DNA of 64,000 nt from Ichthyophis bannanicus. Lineage: Eukaryota; Chordata; Amphibia; Gymnophiona; Ichthyophiidae. The notes below the pieces were generated by a model, which saw only the letters and a list, made by a program, of their open reading frames with translations, did no database searches and was not told the origin of the DNA. The stretch lies in assembly GCA_033557465.1 (NCBI GenBank), contig CM066034.1:416308159-416372158 (forward strand), in the 5' to 3' direction. A program made the translations under genes and the position numbers. Below, in pieces: positions 53,493 through 63,164 of this stretch (the stretch's first letter is position 1; every line of letters begins with the position of its first letter).

Positions 53493-54413
53493 CTAGTTTA
53501 AAAGCTGCTCTATCTCCTTTTTAAAGGTTAATGCCAGCAGCCTGGTTCCATCCCGGTTAAGGTGAAGCCCATACTTTCGGAAGAGCCCCTCCTTTCCCCA
53601 GAATGTTCCCCAGTTCCTAACAAATCCAAACCCCTCATCTCTGCACCATTGTCTCATCCACGCATTGAGACCCCGGAGCTCTGCCTGCCTTTTGGGTCCT
53701 GCGCGTGGAACAGGAAGCATTTCGGAGAATGCTACCATGGAAGTTCTGGATTTCAACTTCCTACCTAAAAGCCTAAATTTTGCCTCCAGAACCTCGCTAC
53801 CACATTTTCCTATGTCATTGGTACCGACATGTACCAAGACAGCAGACTCCTCCCCAGCACTATCTAAGACCTTATCTAGGTGGCGCGTGAGGTCCGCTAC
53901 CTTCGCACCAGGCAGGCATGTTACCAGGCGATCCTCACGTCCACCAGCCACCCAGCTATCTACATGCCTAATGATCGAATCACCAACTATAACGGCTGTC
54001 CTAACCCTTCCCTCATGGGCACATGGCCCTGGAGAAACTTCCTCGGTGCGAGAGGGTTTTACATTACCTGGAGGACAGGTCCTAGTTACAGGATCACTTC
54101 CTGCCACACCAGGGTGATGCTCTCCTGTCACGTGACCTCTCTCCTCCATGGCAACAGGGGTGCTGCCAGACTGGAGGTGGGACTTCAGGACTATATCCCT
54201 GTAGGTCTCGTCTATGTACCTCTCTGTCTGTCTTATGTTTTCCAAGTCTGCTACTTTAGTCTCTAGAGAACGGACTTGTTCCCTGAGAGAAAAGAGCTCC
54301 TTGCACCTAGTGCACACGTAAGACCTCTCACCAACTAGGAGAAAATCATACATGTGACACTCAATGCAAAAGACAGGAAAGCCCCCATCCCGCTGCTGGA
54401 CTGCTGTCTGCAT
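53493..54413 (-). CDS. CR1-A ORF1 protein, 306 aa: Cys motif, coiled coil, SGNH esterase
   Basis: N-terminal Cys pairs 'CIECHMYDFL' and 'YVCTRCKELF' look like a zinc ribbon or PHD-like finger (residues about 17-40). A coiled coil follows ('LREQVRSLETKVADLENI'), then a variable, Pro-rich linker. From about residue 140: 'AVIVGDSIIRHVDSW' (GDS nucleophile), 'VLVHVGTNDIGKCG', 'FSEMLPVPR', 'WCRDEGFGFVRNWGTFW', 'YGLHLNRDGTRLLA' (GLHL, catalytic His). This is the known CR1 ORF1 organisation; the esterase may act on membrane or nucleic-acid-associated substrates, which is not settled. All catalytic blocks are present. Ends 35 bp before ORF2. Confidence 0.9.
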   Translation of the reverse strand: MQTAVQQRDGGFPVFCIECHMYDFLLVGERSYVCTRCKELFSLREQVRSLETKVADLENIRQTERYIDETYRDIVLKSHLQSGSTPVAMEERGHVTGEHHPGVAGSDPVTRTCPPGNVKPSRTEEVSPGPCAHEGRVRTAVIVGDSIIRHVDSWVAGGREDRLVTCLPGAKVADLTRHLDKVLDSAGEESAVLVHVGTNDIGKCGSEVLEAKFRLLGRKLKSRTSMVAFSEMLPVPRAGPKRQAELRGLNAWMRQWCRDEGFGFVRNWGTFWGKEGLFRKYGLHLNRDGTRLLALTFKKEIEQLLN

Positions 54414-54774
54414 CTTAGTTTTAAGTTTGTGTCTAGATCTTTAAGTTCTTACTTACTAGGGGTTGCTATGGGTATTTATACCAATAAAACTGTACCTAAT
54501 ACGTTTAATATACCTTGTTCACCTGAAGCTTAATTAATCTCAGGTCCTTAGTGTATGACTGATTTGAGTAATGAGCTTCACCTGAAAGCACCTCCTGTCT
54601 TTTAAGATGTGTAAGTACCTATAAAGCTATGATTATCCCAGGGGAGGGAGGGAAAGAACACTTATTAAAAGAGGGCTGCTACACAGTACCCTGTCTTGTG
54701 CTGCTGAGGTAAGCTAAATTCTGATTTAATTTAAATTATAGCTATTAGCTGCTGCTAGACTCTAACTTCTTATG

Positions 54775-54985
54775 TAATTTAAACTACAAGCTCTCTGCTG
54801 GGTACTAAATTTAACCAGAAAGCTCTCTTCTGTGTGTTAAATTTAAACTAAAAGTACTTTGCTGTTACTTGGCCCTGAGTGACTATTAAATTTAAACTAC
54901 AAGCTCTCTGCTGTGTATGAAATGTAACCAGAAAGCTCTCCTCTGTGTTTTAAATTCAAACTTTAATTGCTGCTACTAGGCCCCA
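54775..54985 (-). repeat. Tandem repeats (113-bp period) in CR1-A 5' region
   Basis: 'aaactacaagctctctgctg' occurs at 54781 and 54894; each is followed by 'ccagaaagctctc' and a 'taaatttaaac' word. Two units, the second shorter. Since ORF1 reads leftward, these lie 5' of it, so they may be 5' UTR monomers. Confidence 0.7.
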
Positions 54986-55129
54986 ACTGATCCAACAAAA
55001 AACAGTGGGTTCACAGATTAAGTAGCTTTAATACAAAGAATTCTTTTTAGAAAATTACCAGAAGTATATACTCACAGTTGCAGATTTCTCTCCAGAAGTA
55101 ACAGTCGTTCTTTCTAGTCCTTCAAGACT

Positions 55130-55330
55130 CCTTTATTGAAGAAAAGCCAGGCTTGGCCAAGTTTCGGCTACCAGAGCCTTTGTCAGAGGTCAGACTTCAA
55201 ATGCAATGGATTTTTCAAAAACAGAGAACAATTGTAAAACGCAAAAGGCATTAAAAACCGTGGCAGGTCATACTTTAATGTGCCTGCAAACACATTACAG
55301 TTCAACCTGCCACGGTATTTAATGCCAGTA
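55130..55330. repeat. Repeat with PLE-like word and an 80-bp palindrome
   Basis: Complement of 55145-55190 reads 'ctgacaaaggctctggtagc' then 'cgaaacttggccaagcctgg', of the type seen in PLE-like or other terminal repeats. At 55247-55326 GGCATTAAAAACCGTGGCAG... pairs with its complement over about 36 bp per arm, loop CCTGCAAA, roughly four mismatches. Confidence 0.6.
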
Positions 55331-58300
55331 GATTTCCAGGGTTCACCTACTACAAGTGCTTCCAATCATCAAGCATGGATAAAGTTAAAAAGTCTATTTC
55401 TGGCAGTGAAGGTACATCGCTCACAATATTCCTCAAACTCTAGGTGTGCCAGTTCTATTCGCTGTGAACTAGGTGATCGACCAGTACCCCCAGTGCTTAC
55501 CACAGAGAATGCATAGGAATAGCCAGTTTCCAATGGTAGGTTGATGATACTGGAGCCAGAGCAGTTACTGCAGATGGGCCCCATGCCTACTTCCCTTCTT
55601 GGACAGATCCACTAACAATAGATCTCCAATTAATTAGGACTTCCAGCCACTGCATTATGGCATCTATGAAATCCCATGTGTGACTACTTTCTTCTCCAAT
55701 CCCTCCTGGTATATTTCTCTCAGCAGCCCTTGACTGTTTCCTTGACTGACCAGCATAGTGAGGCCAGACGATGGGCCTCTTCCAGCTCTGGCCTACTTCC
55801 CTGTATGCTAAGGAACTGATCGGAAGTTGTAGGACCTCTGGTTTCCTCTCTAAGATCAAGGATATTGGTATCTGGCCACAAACCGCCGTAGCATTTCAGT
55901 CCTTAGTACATCTTTCCTCCTCTGGTTCCCAAACGAGGAGAACCCTGGGATCGATATCCCTGGTCTGGGAACCTCAGTAATTGCCTTGTTCGGTGAATAT
56001 AATAAAACCAGAGTGCTCTTCATTCTGAACTACCTTGTTGGATGTTACTATTGAAACGTCTGCCCAAAAGGGTGTGGGACTTGGAACATGGCAACCCACA
56101 GATTCTTATGACTTCCCCAACAGGTAAGGCACATTCCAACAGTTGGGATAGTATTTAGGGCATGGAGGCATCTCCTACAGCTTCCTTTTCAATCATGTGT
56201 CCTTGACAGTTCTCACATTGGAGTGCAAGTAACATCCATCGCTACTGGAATCAGCAATTTTGACATTCAGACAACACTCGTAACACTGCACCTGATAAGC
56301 AGTACAGTTCTTACCAGGTAGGGACTTGGCAGTTCAGATTGTACTCACAATCTTGGTGCAACATTGTGGCAAAGGTCTGCTTATGACTCCTGAATATAGT
56401 TCCTATCTGGGCACTGTGGGAAATCCTCTGTTACTACTTTTCTGGTTGCAGCCTTGCTTTCTCCAATTTATGACAACCAGCCAGTGGTGATATCAGTGAA
56501 AACTGATGTGGTCACAGTATTGGTTCCCTTAGTTGGGGAACTAATGAAGCTGTCAGTTACTCCTATTGAATGTAGCAGCAAGGTGGCCATCACTTCCATA
56601 GTGCAGTGGTTCCAGGATGTGGCTGCAAATTCCTGAGGACTTGCACATATATCCTGGTGGTCTCATCATATTCTTTCTGGGCCATTCCCTGTATAAGTCA
56701 CCAGCATCACATTCTCACATGTTCTAGGCCATTGTCTGATTTGTTCATGGTCAGTGAGATCATCAGTGACATCCTGCACATGCGTGGTACCTTTTCACAT
56801 TTGGTCCTCCATCTTGTCCCAATGGTGAGAACAGCAGTCAGTTTGGGTTACTGTATGGGCACTTTCATGATTTTTCCCGAAGGCTTCAAAATTCTGCAAA
56901 GGTCTCTCTTCAGCCCAATATCAGGTTCTGTACTACTGGGCACCACATTGGGTACCATTTGTAAAGAGTGTCTCATCTTAGGACATTTCATACCCCAAGG
57001 TCCTCTCCTCTGTTGTTGAGCTTGACTTACCCAAGGGGAAGGTTATCTCTTGGGGGAGGGGAGGATGGATTTCCCTTCAGGCCCAGGAATAATGTTTGCA
57101 TTTATCCACAAAAACTCCTGAAGGATATACAGAATTTAGTCACATGAGTTTTATCAAGATTTTTCATACAACTTCATTATTTGTATCTGTGATCCCTTTA
57201 ACTACTTGTCTGTCCTGAACTTGGTCGATGGTTCACCTGTTCCTAATTTAACACAACCAACAGTCTTTTCCATTCTTTATGGGATCCTCTTCTATAAGCT
57301 TCCTTGATAGAAAGGATTTTCCCTAATATTACTTCTCTTGCAGACAAGAACCAATTTACACTTCTTGTTCCTCTCCAAGCTTTTGATTCAAACCTACTCT
57401 CCAACAAAGGGGTGAGAAAAATCTCTGACTTGTACATACATATCATGCAGATGAGCTTAAGATGAAGGGAAACTTTATACTAAACACAAAATAAAATGGA
57501 ATCCTTGACAGAACCTCTTTTATCCTGCACAACACATGCTGCACACCAGTCAGGATCAAGGCATTCATCTCCAAAGGAATGATATAACAGGATGGTGTGA
57601 ACCTCTTAACTAGACTAAGATGGTGTAGACCTGAACACAGAAGCATGCTAGACTAGTCTCAAAATGATCCTATCGTGTCCACCACGAACACATGAAATGG
57701 CATTTTAGAAAAGGTGTCCAAGTGTAATTTGGTGTGGCAAAATGAAAACATGAGCCCCCATTCCCCATCAGTGCTCATTGAAAAAATGTAAAATAAAGGG
57801 GATAGGAGTGTACTTCCTTCTCCACACCCTCCAGATGTCTGCCTGACAAAATAAGCACTTTTCAGATGCCAATTCGTGCCTGGAGAAGGTATAACCTTTG
57901 ATATGGCTCGGGATGTCCAGGAAGTTTCTGAAATCGGATGAAAACATCCAAGTTCTTCGGACCACTCCTGCCATGCCTCTACCATGCTCCTGTTCGGACT
58001 TGGCATCTTAGCACAGGGGACATCTACAGATCCAGCTTCTAAAATGGCTCCGGAGATGTCTCTGTGCTTTAAAGATCTCTATGCTCTTTTAATATGCCCA
58101 AAGCATGAACAGGGCTTCTAAATTAACCGTCTTATTCTCCATGGCAGGGGATATTGTGTATCCCTTTTGTCAGAGCCAACACAATCCACTGTGCAAACAG
58201 TGCACTTAAACAGGGTGGCAGCTCTGAGGGGGCAAAAAGGATTTACAGTACTGAGTTGAGCAGAGAAGATTGCACAGCACCATCAATTTAAGAAACGTGG

Positions 58301-58372
58301 TGTGCCTTGTAGCATCAGACTCTGCTTGTAGCAGGTTTGAAAAAAATGAACCAGTGCTGCCATGCACCATCC
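55331..58372. other. About 3 kb without recognised gene or repeat
   Basis: I read both strands for RT, integrase, transposase, LTR and splice-bounded frames and recognised none. Frames up to 137 codons (56606-57019 +) are present but unassigned. 57660-57960 shares words with 47900-48060. It may contain an old retroelement; minus-strand text such as 'GPWGMKCPKMRHSLQMVP' is not diagnostic. Confidence 0.4.
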
Positions 58373-58957
58373 CTTCAGCATCTCCCTTTCTCATCTTACC
58401 TCCCTCCCCCCATCCCCAAGAGTTCAGCCATCTTTCCTAATCACCCCTCCCACATGTTGCGGTGTCTTCCCTTCTCTCTGTACCAATATCTCTTCCTCCT
58501 GCTCTCCTCCCCCACGGTCCTCCCTTCCTTAAAATCTCTTGCAGTTGTGGCTGCAACCTGTGGTGCCTTCCCCCTGTCCTGACAGCATCAGTGCAGAAAG
58601 TAACACTTTGGAGCTTTGCACTGAAACGCTCTGTAGCCTTTGCCAGTCCCACCTCCACTGTCTGATGCACATTTCCTGCTGCTGTAGGGAATGGGACCAG
58701 CAGAAGCTACAGAGCGCTTCAGCGTGAGTCTCCACAGGAAGATGTGTTACTTTCTGCACTGATGCTGTCAAGGCAGATGGAAGACACTGTAGCAAGAGGT
58801 TTGAAGGGAGGAAGGCCCATGGGGAGGAGGACAAAAGTAGATGTTGGGACGGAGAGAGAAGGAGACACCGGAACCTGTAGGGAGAGGTGGTTAGGAAAGT
58901 TACCAGAACTCTTTGGGGGGGAGTGGAAGAGGAATGAGGGGCAGAGATGCTGGATAT
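58373..58957. repeat. Large imperfect palindrome, arms ~270-280 bp
   Basis: Left arm 58373-58652 and right arm 58693-58957 are inverted copies: 'gacagcatcagtgcagaaag' on the left is mirrored by 'ctttctgcactgatgctgtc' on the right; 'acgctctgtagc' by 'gctacagagcg'; 'gcatctccctttctcat' by 'atgaggggcagagatgc'. The loop is about 40 bp. Arms differ by substitutions and small indels. Overlapping frames on both strands result from it. Confidence 0.85.
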
Positions 58958-59339
58958 GATGGAGGAAAGAATAGGTAGAGTGATGTGCCTGAACAGAGAG
59001 TGCTGCCACTTCCATTGCTTGCATTTTGTACCACCACCCCCCTCATCCAGCAGCTGCTAGGTTCACCCCAAGTGTGTTTTACATCCTCCAACCAACTCAG
59101 CCAGTAAAACCCAGCTCTTTCAGGTCCTAATGCCTTTCCTATCCTTTCTCTGTTGATCTAAATCAGGGGGAAAGGAGAACAAAGGTGTAGATGGCAGGAG
59201 TAGCTATGGGGTTTGAAGCCACTGATTTCTGGCACAGCTCTCATGCTGGGCCGAGAAAGGAATAAGGACTTGATGAAGTGGAGCCCAGGGAAGAGCAGCT
59301 TTCTGTTTTCAAGTTAAAGTGGATAGAAATTAGAATTTA
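58958..59339. other. No gene recognised
   Basis: Nothing supported. Confidence 0.4.
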
Positions 59340-60480
59340 AGGATTTGGGGGGAGCAGTGGATGAAGATTGATGGATTAGGGTGGGGAGAGTGGACACTGG
59401 GATTGGGTCAGGGATGAGACTGGGGAGCGTGGTGTAAGAACTTAAGGACTAGGGGACTGAGTGGGGACTTATGAGAATGGAAGTCAAGGACTAGAAGTTG
59501 GAGCAGACACTCGGGAGAATAGCAAAGTTTTAGAAATTGGGTGGGGGCTTGGGTGAACAAGGACTCATGGATTAGTGAGAGCAGAACAGAAGAGATTCAC
59601 TGATGACATAGGATCTATAAGTGGGGAGTGAAAGATGAGGTTTGAAATGTGAGATGGAGATAAAAGACTTAGGATACGAAAGTCACCGGTAAAGGAGTGA
59701 GACTGGCAGGCTTTAAGAAAGGAAGAGATTGGGAATTAGAAATCTATTAAGTAGGCAAGAGAAGAAAAGGAGGAGACTGAGGACGGGAGAACATGGAATC
59801 TAACTGCAAGTGGAAAGAGAGAGAAAAATCAGAAGGAATGGAAAGATGATGGTCAGAAACAGATGTAGGGGAAGTAGGGAAGAAATGAAGCAAGAATTAA
59901 AAAATTGAAAGGTGATCATGGAAAAGATGTCAGAAGACCAAGAAGCAGAAAATAGAGAAAGACTGGGGCCAGTGTGATTTGAAAGATAACCTATATAGAC
60001 AGCAAAGGTAGAAAACAGCTTTTGACTGGAAAATGTCTGCTTAATAAACCAGAAAGGAATGGGGAGGGTGTTGCAGAAGAGGTGAGGAACAGAAAAAAGT
60101 TGGATCTCTGATAGGGTGAGAAGGGGGGAGGGTAGGAATCAGTTTGGGAAAGAGAAGAGTAATAGGAGACTGGGTAGGGAAAGAGAAGAGAATGGAAGAG
60201 CTGGAGGCCAGGGAGGGGACGAGAAACAGAAGGACTCAGGCTGGTGAGATGACGAGGTAAATAAGTTTTGGGAAGGAAGTACAGAGGTCTAGGGAGTGGG
60301 TAAACAAGGAGAAAGACTGGGGAAAGGGTAGAGAGAAATGTAGAAACAACAATCGGCTGAGACTGGCGATGGAAAGCTGATTATTAGGTTAGTGATATGA
60401 AAAGAGGATGACAGAGAGGGAAAAGGGGGAGAGGAGGTGAAATCTACCTATGAGTGGACAGATACAGAAAAAAGATGGAG
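59340..60480 (+). repeat. Purine-rich repeat R, copy 2
   Basis: Long A/G-biased sequence with recurring 'gggattgggt', 'actggggag', 'gaaggactt' words. 59860-60045 matches 16870-17080 in order ('gatgtaggggaa', 'gaagaaatgaag', 'gcaaaggtagaaaa', 'aatgtc'). Non-coding. Confidence 0.55.
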
Positions 60481-61128
60481 AAAGATGCAATGCATGAGTG
60501 TCAGTAATTAGGATTAATGAAGCAGCTTGCAACCGAAGAGAATCCCAACACACTATGACTTTGAATGCATATATAAAGTTGTTTTCAGAATCGATGACCT
60601 GTTTGCACATTCCTGATTGTCTGGACTGTGTATGACCTTCTGTAGAGGAGAAAGTAAAGTAATAATGTTACTGTTGTTATTACAAGTTACTGCTGAATGA
60701 ACTGAGGCATTGGAAGATAAATTGACTTGTCCTGGGTTACTAAAAGCAAAGAATCTTAATCTCACAACCTGAGATTTCTTTTTAATGGTTTGACCACTAG
60801 ATATGACCTCTATTTTAGAGTGATAATCTAATGTACCTGTCCTCTAAGAACTGCTCATCCAAAGGTGTCCTCCAATCACCTTTCACGTGCAAAATGTATT
60901 AATTTTATTTATTTAATAAATAAATTAAAATACTTATACACACACACACATACAGAAATGTAAAAATATTTACAAAAGTTGGTTACAGCCAAAATGTTTT
61001 AAGAACCCGGGTAAACATTTATTTTTCCATGCAATCTGTTTAGATTTTTGTTTTTGCTTTTATTTGCCTATGTTTTTACTTTTTGATTTGTTTTTCTTGG
61101 AATGTTTTTATCTCCCTCTTCCCTCCAG
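60481..61128. other. No gene; short A/T and CA runs
   Basis: A (CA)6 run at 60941-60952 and palindromic 'attttatttatttaataaataaattaaaat' near 60905. The pyrimidine tract at 61108-61128 precedes the candidate exon. Confidence 0.4.
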
Positions 61129-61244
61129 CCTCTCTTGATGACAGGAAGCAACCACAGCCTACATCAGCTCTGCTTAGGCCCACACGCAGTAGCTCTTTAA
61201 GGCCAGGGCCCTTCTACAGTGGCAGTAGCTCGTTCACAGCTCAG
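61129..61244 (+). CDS. Candidate host coding exon, 116 nt
   Basis: A pyrimidine tract 'tttttatctccctcttccctccag' ends in AG at 61128; the frame CC|TCT CTT GAT GAC stays open to CAG|gtacac at 61244-61245. Coding part: 'SLDDRKQPQPTSALLRPTRS' then 'SSLRPGPFYSGSSSFTAQ', 38 whole codons after 2 bases that complete a split codon. The Ser/Arg/Pro-rich text looks like a disordered segment of a cytoskeletal or signalling protein. I do not recognise the gene. The GC content is higher than its surroundings and it matches no repeat in the window. It could instead be an old repeat or chance. Confidence 0.4.
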
Positions 61245-61392
61245 GTACACCACAGCGACTTTCTGCAGAATCGGGGCCCGCCAAAAGTAGCCGGTTTGTG
61301 TCAATTTTTACGCACCCAGGAATTTTCTACTCCTCTAGATATATATGTTTCTGTATCTATTTATAAATAGAGAACATTTGTATATACATATC

Positions 61393-61779
61393 CAGGGCCT
61401 GCCCATCCACTAGGCAAACTAGGTGGTTGCCTAGCGCATCAGACCATGGTGGGCGGCATCGCTAGCCCAACTCTCCAGGAAGCGGCAGCTGAACTGCTAC
61501 TACAGTGTTGTGCAAGGCTTACACGTGCATGCAGTTCTGGCTTGCCACTCTTGCTCTCCAAGAAAGTTGCATTGGAGGGGGAACAGGAACAGCAGGTCAT
61601 GAGCACGCATGTGTGCAGGCACTTTAAGGCCCAACGCAGCGCTTAAGTGGCAGTTCAGTCACTGCTGTTTCAGCACAAGGTGAGGGTGACATGGCAGGCT
61701 GGACTGAGGCAATCTTTTGGGAGGGGGTGGCAGCATGGAGGGTCTGCCTAGGGTGGCAGAAACCTTTGTGCCACCACCG
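61393..61779. mobile_element. hAT-like non-autonomous element with 8-bp TSD
   Basis: Starts 'cagggcctgcccatcc', contains 'aggcaaactaggtggttgcc' and near the right end 'gcctagggtggcagaaac'. Flanks TACATATC (61385-61392) and TACATATA (61780-61787) match 7 of 8. The right terminus is degraded. The left end resembles that of 46299-46710. Confidence 0.55.
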
Positions 61780-61787
61780 TACATATA

Positions 61788-63164
61788 TCATGTAAAACAC
61801 ATTTGTTTTACTATGGAAAAATAATTGGAGCCTACTGTAAAAACATAAGAGTAAAATATTAATATTTAGAAAATATAAAGGTTTTCCAAAAAGAAGACAA
61901 GGAAGAATATCTGGTAAAAGTGAAAGATGAAGAAAGAAATCAGATGGCAAAAGTTCCAGTGGGTGAAAAGATAGTGAAAAAAAAAAATCCAAAAATGGAA
62001 CTATAAGATTTAAATGTGACAAGGAGCAGTGTATTGTAAAAATCAGCACTGGTCAGGAAGGTTTGCCTACCCTTTGAAAGGAGCAATTATTAGAATAGTC
62101 CTAAAAAAATAAACAAATTCTTGACCTGAACTAATTTTATTATTATCACCTGATTTCTAATCTTCCCATTTTAATGAATTGCCAAGATTAGCAGGGGTTA
62201 AGCTAGCAACCTTGGAAAGGCCACCAGAGATCAAGAGCAGAGGAAAGACCAGGATTGTATCTGTACATAAACAAACCCATGGAAGATCCAGGTGGTCTAG
62301 TGCAGGGTGTGCCCTGTTTGGAGACAATATTTAAGAGGAGCCAGTGAAATTCAACTTTGCGATAAAGTAGTCTCCTGAGATATATCCACTGGAACCTCTG
62401 TTCATCCTATCTTTCAGTCCAACTGGCTCCATGCCTATCCTCACACTCCTGCTTCAGCGCTCTTGTTCCAGGCCAGCCTTGGTTCTCCCAACTGTACAAG
62501 CTTATGCAGTTACCATATAGTGTCAACAAGATGTTGCCTGAGAATTCGTACTAGCAAAGATCACAGTCTAGACTGGAATGAAATGGGCAATTGGGATACC
62601 TGTTTTAAAGGATTTAGTGTGTACCATTCAGACAATGCATGCCCAGCTTCACAGCCTCTAGCAGAAGATCAGTTCCTTGCAAGTACCTAACCAAATAGAG
62701 TGGCCATCTTAGATCATCCAGCTGCCTGCAGAGTCTTGGATGCCATTTCCAAAAAATGTTATAATAAAAAAAAGAGTTCTCTGGATTCCTCCATTAATTT
62801 AAACTCTGGTTCCAACTACATCCACACTCCTGCAACACAGACTCAAAGTGGCTTCCATCATCAACCTACTTTAAAAGAATCATTTCCAACCAACAAACAG
62901 TGAAATCATTGCATTGCTGGATGTTAGATCCTACTCTTCCCATCTCATCTCCCACTTACCCCATGTGAGAAATCTTGCTATATAGAGAAACTCACCAGAT
63001 AAGAAGGGTAAACGTGTCTTCCACAGCAGACTGGCTAACCTACTGAAGAAGGCTTAAACTAGATTCACTGGGAATGGGTGAAGAAAGCTCCCAAGTATGT
63101 AAAAACCCTCAGTTAAAAATTTAATACCTCTGTAAAATTGGGAAAAGGGGAAACCACTGGAAAG
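61788..63164. other. No gene recognised
   Basis: AT-rich, then mixed. 62420-62950 could hold the 5' part (ORF1 region) of the CR1-like element that follows, but no SGNH or coiled-coil motif was readable. Confidence 0.35.

Larger units (their letters stand above)
50513..54990 (-). mobile_element. CR1-A LINE, nearly full length
   Basis: Read on the minus strand: 5' UTR with tandem repeats (54990-54414), ORF1 (54413-53493), a 35-bp gap, ORF2 (53457-50689), 3' UTR and CATAAGAA repeats at 50513. Both ORFs are open. About 4.5 kb. It is the reference for the other CR1-A copies here. No clear TSD, as usual for CR1. Confidence 0.92.

Noticed and set aside
56606..57019. 137-codon frame with hydrophobic text
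   Set aside because: No membrane pattern of a known family, no splice signals, and other frames are open nearby. Kept as unassigned sequence.
58437..59024. Frames of 60-100 codons on both strands with similar text ('SALTASVQKVT')
   Set aside because: The similarity is produced by the palindrome arms reading each other, not by a gene family.
60941..60956. CA microsatellite
   Set aside because: Only about six units; too short to report as a feature.
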